NCBI GenBank assembly: GCA_026985385.1
Contig: JALSQM010000028.1
Location: 1 to 16,421 of the forward strand
DNA: 16,421 bases
DNA from: Acidilobaceae archaeon
GTDB taxonomy: Archaea; Thermoproteota; Thermoprotei_A; Sulfolobales; Acidilobaceae
Reading direction: 5' to 3'
Shown: positions 7,765-12,249 of the stretch, in pieces
Layout: each line of letters starts with the position of its first letter
Numbering within the stretch: position 1 is the first letter of the stretch
Made by a program: the position numbers and the translations under genes
Notes under the pieces: generated by a model
Told to the model about the DNA's origin: nothing
What the model saw: only the letters and a program-made list of their open reading frames with translations
The model's database searches: none

Positions 7765-8034
7765 CTACCGCTGCGGGGCTGGCAGGGGGCTCGCTATCTC
7801 TAGCCTGCCCCCACAGAAGGGGCACCTGTACTTGAGGGCCCTCGCATCGGCGGCGCAGAAGTAGGCCTCATACTTCTCGGCACACTTGGGGCAGTAGTAT
7901 ACCACCTCTACCTTCCTAGCGGCCCCCGGCTTCTGGCCTGTGAGGCTGAGCCTCCTCCCACAGACTCTACAGTACACGGTAACCCAGCCTATGTGGCCCC
8001 ACGAGTTCGTCCCCTTGAGTAGGCCTATAGTCAA
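7765..8034 (-). CDS. Small zinc-ribbon protein
   Basis: 89 residues. Three CxxC pairs are visible: CRVCGRRL, then YYCPKCAEKY, then YRCPFCGGRLE, plus a lone cysteine in EAYFCAADA. The first and second pairs make a classic rubredoxin-like zinc ribbon; the third may pair with another site or with a partner. Such proteins act as nucleic-acid-binding or protein-docking modules in archaea, but the role of this one cannot be assigned. It leads a two-gene unit with the hypothetical protein downstream. The start is taken as TTG at 8034, about 10 nt after the transcript start predicted from the TTTAAA box. A shorter start at the GTG in VTVYCRVCG would drop the first 18 residues, which are poorly constrained. 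Confidence 0.75.
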   Translation of the reverse strand: MTIGLLKGTNSWGHIGWVTVYCRVCGRRLSLTGQKPGAARKVEVVYYCPKCAEKYEAYFCAADARALKYRCPFCGGRLEIASPLPAPQR

Positions 8035-8067
8035 CCTAACCCCCCCGAGCGAGCTTTGGGCCGCGCG

Positions 8068-8073
8068 TTTAAA
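8068..8073. promoter_or_regulatory. Palindromic TATA box (TTTAAA) shared by two divergent genes
   Basis: TTTAAA reads the same on both strands and is the only AT-rich block between the divergent genes starting at 8034 and 8113. Starts 26 bp away on each side fall near 8044 (minus) and 8097 (plus), giving leaders of about 10 and 16 nt. The minus direction has the better BRE-like purines (GAGGA before TTTAAA), so it is probably stronger. Confidence 0.5.
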
Positions 8074-8112
8074 TCCTCTTTAGTGGGCCCTACCACCTAG
8101 AGCATTCCAAGG

Positions 8113-8880
8113 GTGTTGGATGCGTTGGTGTCGAAGCCAATCATAATAGTGGCAGCGCTCTTCGTGGCCACGATAGTATCGGCCGTAGTCGGGTATTCCT
8201 TCTACCACTCGTACAAGGCGATCGTTGCAAGCCTGGAGGTGCCGCCGACGCTTGAGGACGCGCTCTCCAGGGTCTCAAGCCTACGCTACACCATGACCTA
8301 CTATAATGGCAGCACCTGGATCGTGTTAATCAACGTAGACAACGTCCATAGGAGGCTGAATATAACCTACATGACCGGCAACGGGACAGTCCTACGCTAC
8401 TATCTGATAGGCTACTCGGGCAACCAGATAATATACGCTGAAGAGGTTGACCCGAGAAATAACAATAGGACGACCCTCAACATAGCGGATATAGAGGGGC
8501 CCCTGCGCACGAGCATGAAGGTACTGGTAGCGCCAACGGGTGAGACCGGGGTAACACCCTTCCCGGGCCTGGGGCCCCTCTACGCCCTCTACACACTAAC
8601 GAAGAGCCTCTCCATAAACTGGCTTAACCCCTCCGCCAACAGAGTTCAGGTACGCTGGGCCCCGGCATCGTTCGAGATGGGTGGCAAGAAGTACACCGCA
8701 GTCACACTCGAGATAGTGACACGCGGCACATTCATACCCAACACGCCCTACAGCGCGCTCTCGAGGGTGATAGCGGTGGCGGTAAACTACAAGGGGGTAA
8801 TCGTGTTCCCCTACATAAAATACGAGGCGGGGGAGACCTCCCTAACACTAAAGCTCTCCTCAATAAAGCTCACAAGGTGA
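8113..8880 (+). CDS. Membrane-anchored extracytoplasmic protein of unknown function
   Basis: 255 residues. One hydrophobic segment near residues 9-28 (IIIVAALFVATIVSAVVGYSF) is an N-terminal anchor or uncleaved signal. The rest looks like a soluble beta-rich domain facing outwards. Several N-glycosylation sequons (NGS, NIT, NGT, NRT) between residues 60 and 120 fit a crenarchaeal surface protein. I do not recognise the domain. Pieces such as YTMTYYNGSTWIVLINVD and LRYYLIGYSGNQIIYAEE suggest repeated strands. The annotated GTG at 8113 has no ribosome site. TTG at 8125 or GTG at 8128 would place GGGTG (8111-8115) 9-12 nt upstream and still keep the whole anchor. It stands alone, divergent from the zinc-ribbon gene. 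Confidence 0.75.
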   Translation: MLDALVSKPIIIVAALFVATIVSAVVGYSFYHSYKAIVASLEVPPTLEDALSRVSSLRYTMTYYNGSTWIVLINVDNVHRRLNITYMTGNGTVLRYYLIGYSGNQIIYAEEVDPRNNNRTTLNIADIEGPLRTSMKVLVAPTGETGVTPFPGLGPLYALYTLTKSLSINWLNPSANRVQVRWAPASFEMGGKKYTAVTLEIVTRGTFIPNTPYSALSRVIAVAVNYKGVIVFPYIKYEAGETSLTLKLSSIKLTR

Positions 8881-9019
8881 CCCGCTGACGGCGTTAACCA
8901 CCTCTCCCGAGCCTCTCCGGGTAGCAGCCTAGATTCCGGTACCTCATTGGAGAGTCCGGGGATCCCTCCCCCCACTGCACATTGCTAAGCTAGAACGGGA
9001 TAGCCCCCTCAAGGTACTA

Positions 9020-9030
9020 CCCTATAAGGG
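9020..9030. promoter_or_regulatory. Inverted repeat with embedded TATA box upstream of the RHH gene
   Basis: CCCTATAAGGG is an inverted repeat (CCCT/AGGG around ATA) containing TATAAG. Its centre is 27 bp before the ATG at 9052, the spacing expected for a leaderless transcript. A small RHH regulator bound here would block TBP, giving autoregulation. A separate strong ribosome site (9037-9046) argues that some transcripts start further upstream. Confidence 0.35.
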
Positions 9031-9051
9031 AGTCGCGGGAGGGTGATGTGC

Positions 9052-9267
9052 ATGAGCAGTAAGGGTCTAAGGATAGTGACGTTCAAGGTAGACCCCCCAA
9101 CACTAGAGGCCTTAGACAGGCTAGCCGCCACACTAGGGGTAAGCAGGAGCGACCTGATAAGAGAGGCCATAGAGAGGCTCCTAGACGAATACGGGGTTCA
9201 AGTCGATAAGAGACTCGCACTCAAGGACGAGTCCGAGGAGCTGGTAACTATTGAGATCACTCTATAG
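9052..9267 (+). CDS. Ribbon-helix-helix (CopG/Arc-type) DNA-binding regulator
   Basis: 71 residues. A short strand, LRIVTFKVDPPTLEAL, is followed by two helices, LDRLAATLGV and SRSDLIREAIERLLDEYG: the standard ribbon-helix-helix fold, which binds DNA as a dimer through the N-terminal strand. The C-terminal 20 residues (KRLALKDESEELVTIEITL) are charged and may form another strand. GTG and ATG codons exist at 9043 and 9046, but ATG at 9052 is preferred because GGGAGGGTGA ends 5 nt before it. No toxin gene follows, since the next feature is the tRNA, so it is more likely an autonomous transcription factor than an antitoxin. Target unknown; the inverted repeat upstream of its own start is one candidate. 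Confidence 0.85.
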   Translation: MSSKGLRIVTFKVDPPTLEALDRLAATLGVSRSDLIREAIERLLDEYGVQVDKRLALKDESEELVTIEITL

Positions 9268-9278
9268 CCGCATTACCC

Positions 9279-9285
9279 ATAAAAA
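9279..9285 (+). promoter_or_regulatory. TATA box for the tRNA-Met gene
   Basis: ATAAAAA about 12 bp past the RHH stop codon, centred near 9282. A start 26 bp downstream falls near 9308, just before the mature tRNA 5' end at 9314. This fits the short leaders of archaeal tRNA genes. Confidence 0.6.
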
Positions 9286-9313
9286 CCCAGAACCCATAAG
9301 CCACCAGACGGGT

Positions 9314-9430
9314 GCCGCCGTAGCTCAGCTGGTAGAGCGCCGGACTCATACGGCCCCTATGGGGTAGCCGAGGTCGCGGGGGGCCTGGGAGATCCGGAGG
9401 TCCCGGGTTCGAATCCCGGCGGCGGCACCA
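9314..9430 (+). tRNA. tRNA-Met (anticodon CAU), elongator type, with a 41-nt intron and encoded CCA
   Basis: The acceptor stem is GCCGCCG/CGGCGGC, with discriminator A at 9427 and CCA at 9428-9430. The D-stem is GCTC/GAGC with loop AGCTGGTA. The anticodon stem is CCGGA (9340-9344) with TCCGG (9393-9397). The spliced loop is CTCATAA with anticodon CAU at 9347-9349. The variable region is AGGTC, and the T-arm is CCGGG-TTCGAAT-CCCGG. An initiator is excluded because the acceptor begins G1:C72 rather than A1:U72 and the anticodon stem lacks the three stacked G:C pairs of initiators. tRNA-Ile2, which also has a genomic CAU anticodon, cannot be fully excluded, but the GCCG acceptor start and the intron at 37/38 resemble crenarchaeal elongator tRNA-Met. 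As such it should be a substrate for TmcA (C34) and TrmI, both encoded in this window. Confidence 0.93.
9351..9391 (+). other. tRNA intron (position 37/38) with a bulge-helix-bulge splice motif
   Basis: The 41-nt intron is cut after A37 (9350) and before A38 (9392). The fold matches the strict archaeal motif. The central 4-bp helix pairs CTCA (9345-9348) with TGGG (9386-9389). The 5' bulge is U-A^C and the 3' bulge A-G^A. The inner helix is a perfect 6 bp, GGCCCC (9352-9357) with GGGGCC (9380-9385). It is a substrate for the tRNA splicing endonuclease. A competing small hairpin, CCCC-TAT-GGGG, lies inside. Confidence 0.9.
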
Positions 9431-9447
9431 CGCTCTCCCAGGCCCCC
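9379..9447. repeat. 14-bp perfect inverted repeat joining the tRNA intron 3' end to the tRNA trailer
   Basis: GGGGGCCTGGGAGA (9379-9392) covers the last 13 bases of the intron plus A38. Its exact reverse complement TCTCCCAGGCCCCC lies at 9434-9447, four bases past the encoded CCA. In the precursor RNA the two could pair and hide the 3' splice site. The rest of 9431-9555 holds no gene that I can see. Confidence 0.85.
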
Positions 9448-9555
9448 AACAATCACAACGATCCTCCGGCTGCTAGGTTTCGGCAAGGCGGGCAGCGGGG
9501 AAAGAGCGTGCGATGCCTTAGGGGAGGGGCTATCGTGTTGTGTGAGCGTTGTGCC

Positions 9556-11226
9556 CTATTTCCTCACACGGGCTTTAGCGTTCCAGTCTATTGATTCGAG
9601 TGTCCCCCTCAGCGTTATTATCTCCTTGAGGACCTCGTCTCCGGGCTGTGGTAGGCGGTTCTCGACTGCTAGCGCATAGTATAGCTCCGCGGCATACTCG
9701 AACGCGCTATCGCCCGTGGATCTCGAGGCATCTAGTAGTAGGAGGACTGCTGCTGCATCCGCGAGCCTCCTGAGGGACTCCTTGGCCCTCCACTCGGCGT
9801 GGGCAGGGTCGTCCTGTAGGCTCTTTATGGTCGATCTCGCTAGGTTCTCCGCCTTCTCTGCTAGTGAGTGGTTCTGCTGGCTCCTAGCTATCTCCTCTAC
9901 ATCGTCTAGGAAGGGCTCGTGGGCCTTCTTCTTCCACATGGCCTCGAGCATGTCTAGGGCTTGGATGTTGCTAGTGCCCTCCCATATTGGTGTGATGAGT
10001 GCTTCTCGGTGCCACCTCTCCACGGGGAACTCGTGGAGGAACCCTATGCCCCCGAATACCTCCATGGCGGTCCTAGAGACGGCCGCGGCTATGTCGGCGG
10101 TGAAGTTCTTGGCTATGTGGGTCATCAGCCTGGAGTAGTGGTACACACTGCTATAGGGGGGCCTGCTCCTCCACCCCGTGTCGAAGAGGCTTATTGCCTT
10201 CATTGTTACTGCTAGCCCCGCCTCTATCAGTAGCTCGGACTCCAGGAGATCTCTCGCCAGCAGTGGGTGATCCCTTATGAGTCTCCCGAACGCCCTCCGC
10301 GTGGAAGCGTAGCCGAAGGCTTCTAGGTACGCCTTCCTAGCGATGCCCATGGCTCCTATGGAGTTCGCTATCCTAGAGACCATGAGGTCCTCCATGGTGT
10401 AGTATATCCCGTGCTCCTTATCGCCTACCAGGTACGCCTCGGAGCCCAGGAACTCTACCTCCCCCGTGGGCACCGCCACAGTGCCGCTCTTCCACTTGAG
10501 CCTGCGAACCCTATAGTTAAGGGAGCCGTCGCTCCTAAGCCTCGGGACCAGGAAGAGTGCGAGGCCCTTGGCGCCAGGCCTAGCCCCCTCGGGCCTCGCC
10601 GTGGCGAGGGCTAGATCCGCTATACCCGCCCCACTGGCGAAGTACTTGTACCCGCTGAGCCTCCAGAGGCCCCCGGGCGCCTCCACCGCAGTCGTGGTGT
10701 TGGCGCCGAGGTCGCTGCCCCCCTGGACCTCTGTGAACCATGTAGCGCCCCAGAGGAGGGGCTCCTTTATGCCTGCCAGGCCCATGTAGTAGTCCCTTAT
10801 CCTCTCGTCCCCGTACTTGTAGAGCGCGTAGGCGGTCTGGATGGTTATAGTTAATATGCATGAGAGGCCGGGGTCCCCCACGAGGTATATGCCAGCGTAG
10901 TGGTGGTGCCAGGATCTCCCCTCGAAGGGGTGTCTGTTGACGCCGAACCTGGAGACCAGATCCTCTAGCACGACCCTCTCCATGGGGTCGAGCCAGACTA
11001 TGTCGGGGTTCTCGCCAAGATAGCTCCAGTTCACAAGCACGGGCTCGCTCAGCCTATCAACCCTATACGCGACCTCGTAGACCCTACTACCAACGTAGCC
11101 TCCTAGATCCTTGAAGTCGGGCTCCTCCCCGGTGTAGTACCTGAGCAACAGCCTGTAGGGCTTATCGACGGTGTAGTGGTTAATCCCGTAGGCCGGGCTC
11201 ACGTATTCAAGCCCTGCAAGAGGCAA
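9556..11226 (-). CDS. Acyl-CoA dehydrogenase family flavoprotein, AidB-like
   Basis: 556 residues from the chosen start. A FAD enzyme expected to dehydrogenate an acyl-CoA or related substrate. The middle beta domain shows ATWFTEVQGGSDLGANTTT, the AidB-type form of the flavin-contacting loop, followed by KYFASGAGIADLALATARP. The C-terminal helical domain has VSRIANSIGAMGIARKAYL, MEVFGGIGFLHEFPVERWHRE and TPIWEGTSNIQALDML. The glutamate of WEGT (about residue 416) is the catalytic base in most acyl-CoA dehydrogenases. A helical tail of about 120 residues follows, as in long AidB-like members. TTG at 11226 is chosen over the longer GTG at 11289: it has GGTG 7 nt upstream, and a clear TATA box lies inside the longer reading. 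Substrate unknown; E. coli AidB's DNA role should not be assumed. It stands alone with its own promoter. Confidence 0.88.
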   Translation of the reverse strand: MPLAGLEYVSPAYGINHYTVDKPYRLLLRYYTGEEPDFKDLGGYVGSRVYEVAYRVDRLSEPVLVNWSYLGENPDIVWLDPMERVVLEDLVSRFGVNRHPFEGRSWHHHYAGIYLVGDPGLSCILTITIQTAYALYKYGDERIRDYYMGLAGIKEPLLWGATWFTEVQGGSDLGANTTTAVEAPGGLWRLSGYKYFASGAGIADLALATARPEGARPGAKGLALFLVPRLRSDGSLNYRVRRLKWKSGTVAVPTGEVEFLGSEAYLVGDKEHGIYYTMEDLMVSRIANSIGAMGIARKAYLEAFGYASTRRAFGRLIRDHPLLARDLLESELLIEAGLAVTMKAISLFDTGWRSRPPYSSVYHYSRLMTHIAKNFTADIAAAVSRTAMEVFGGIGFLHEFPVERWHREALITPIWEGTSNIQALDMLEAMWKKKAHEPFLDDVEEIARSQQNHSLAEKAENLARSTIKSLQDDPAHAEWRAKESLRRLADAAAVLLLLDASRSTGDSAFEYAAELYYALAVENRLPQPGDEVLKEIITLRGTLESIDWNAKARVRK

Positions 11227-11261
11227 AGCCGAGCACCGGTGATGTAGGAGTGGCGGGAGAG

Positions 11262-11270
11262 AATTATATG
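11262..11270 (-). promoter_or_regulatory. TATA box of the acyl-CoA dehydrogenase gene
   Basis: CATATAATT on the minus strand, centred near 11266. A start 26 bp downstream falls near 11240, just before the GGTG ribosome site at 11234-11237, giving a leader of about 13 nt. It lies within the first codons of the longest reading frame, which is why that frame's GTG start is rejected. Confidence 0.65.
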
Positions 11271-11304
11271 CTGCAAGGCCTCGCTCCACCCTTACGGGCG
11301 CTCT

Positions 11305-12105
11305 TCAGCCACTTATGGGGGAGGCCAGCCTCCTCAAAAGGATCACGAAGCCTGTGTGGCCCACTATCCTAGTGGCGGGCCTAACAGCCCCGGGGCGGGC
11401 CTCGAGCTCCCTCTTAATAATCTCAACCACCTCCTGCACGGCATATCCCGCCCTAGGGGCCTCCAGGGCCATCCTATCGACCTGGTTATAGGTTGGCACG
11501 AAAACCACGAGGGGCGCCCCCACCCTTAGGGATTGATGGAGCGCCCTAGCCGCCTCCCACGGGTCGGGGAGGTCTAGGAAGCCGGCGTCGAGCCCCCTCT
11601 CAGGCACCCCCCTCCTCACATCGCCGAGCCTCAAGTCAACGCAGTCTAGTAGACCCGCTCTCTCCAGGTTCTCCCGGGTAGTCTCGAGGGCCTCCCTCCT
11701 GGTGTCGTAGCCTATCACGAGGCCTCCACTGCAGCACACCCACGAGGCCAGGAGGGCGGTGAGGAACCCGCTCCCGACGCCGGCCTCGACAACCTTCATG
11801 CCGCATCGGAGACCCGCTGAGACGCCTATGTAGCCCAGATCCTTGGGGTATATGACCTGGCCGGCGTGCCTGAAGGCGTGGTAGTACATGTCGCGGAGCG
11901 TTGGAGGTAGAAGGTACGCCCTACCCCGGGGGAGCTCGACTGTGGAGCCCCAGGGGGCCCCAACTATATCGGAGCCCCTCAGGGGGCCCGCGAACGTCGA
12001 GTAGTAAGCCTTGGGATCGGCTCTGAAGGCGTACTCGCGCCTCCTCCCATCGAAGCCCTCGACGAGCACCACCACCAAGCTGCCGGGCGGGATCCTCTCC
12101 TCCAA
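11305..12105 (-). CDS. trmI: tRNA (adenine-N1)-methyltransferase TrmI (m1A57/m1A58)
   Basis: 266 residues. It uses S-adenosylmethionine to methylate N1 of adenine in the T-loop of tRNA; the archaeal enzyme acts on A57 and A58. An N-terminal beta domain (about 1-75) precedes a Rossmann-fold domain. Diagnostic stretches are QVIYPKDLGYI, the SAM-binding VVEAGVGSGFLTALLA, the acidic residue in IGYDTRREAL, the active-site FLDLPDPWEA, and the C-terminal RPATRIVGHTGFVILLRR. All follow the Pyrococcus TrmI pattern as I recall it. The start is TTG with only a modest GGGTAG upstream and a predicted leader of about 12 nt. It is divergent from tmcA, another tRNA modification gene. The tRNA-Met in this window carries TTCGAAT as its T-loop, the expected target site. 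Confidence 0.92.
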   Translation of the reverse strand: MEERIPPGSLVVVLVEGFDGRRREYAFRADPKAYYSTFAGPLRGSDIVGAPWGSTVELPRGRAYLLPPTLRDMYYHAFRHAGQVIYPKDLGYIGVSAGLRCGMKVVEAGVGSGFLTALLASWVCCSGGLVIGYDTRREALETTRENLERAGLLDCVDLRLGDVRRGVPERGLDAGFLDLPDPWEAARALHQSLRVGAPLVVFVPTYNQVDRMALEAPRAGYAVQEVVEIIKRELEARPGAVRPATRIVGHTGFVILLRRLASPISG

Positions 12106-12139
12106 AGCCCGCTACCCGCTGGCAGGCTTGGATGGTGGG

Positions 12140-12147
12140 GTTAATCA
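12140..12147 (-). promoter_or_regulatory. Probable TATA box for trmI
   Basis: GATTAACC on the minus strand, centred near 12143. It predicts a transcript start near 12117 and a leader of about 12 nt to the TTG at 12105, the same geometry as at the acyl-CoA dehydrogenase and tpiA genes. Confidence 0.5.
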
Positions 12148-12177
12148 CCCGCGACCCCACCCGTCGCGGAGGCCCAG

Positions 12178-12185
12178 TTAATTAG
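12178..12185 (+). promoter_or_regulatory. Probable TATA box for tmcA
   Basis: TTAATTAG, centred near 12181, predicts a start near 12207 and a leader of about 43 nt. That leader ends in GGGTGAGG, 6 nt before the TTG start at 12250. The leader is longer than those of the neighbouring genes. Confidence 0.45.
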
Positions 12186-12249
12186 CCTGGCCCTCGGCGA
12201 GGATTGGAGGTAACCGCCGCCCGTGGGCCGCAGGCTAGGGTGAGGCGGC

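Noticed and set aside
9052..9267. RHH protein as the antitoxin of a toxin-antitoxin pair
   Set aside because: No small toxin frame lies before or after it; the next feature is a tRNA with its own promoter.
9429..9510. 8-bp inverted repeat CACGCTCT (9429-9436) and AGAGCGTG (9503-9510) in the tRNA trailer region
   Set aside because: Short, widely spaced, overlaps the stronger 14-bp repeat and has no other supporting feature; likely chance.
9314..9555. Possible integration (att) site at the tRNA 3' end
   Set aside because: No direct repeat of the tRNA 3' end and no integrase or mobile-element gene are visible in the window.
8881..9555. C/D box or other small RNA in the two longest intergenic gaps
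   Set aside because: No paired C (RTGATGA) and D (CTGA) boxes with proper spacing were found by eye on either strand.
10580..10861. 93-codon minus-strand frame within the acyl-CoA dehydrogenase gene
   Set aside because: An out-of-frame reading of the same strand with no recognisable content; GC-rich coding sequence commonly gives such frames.
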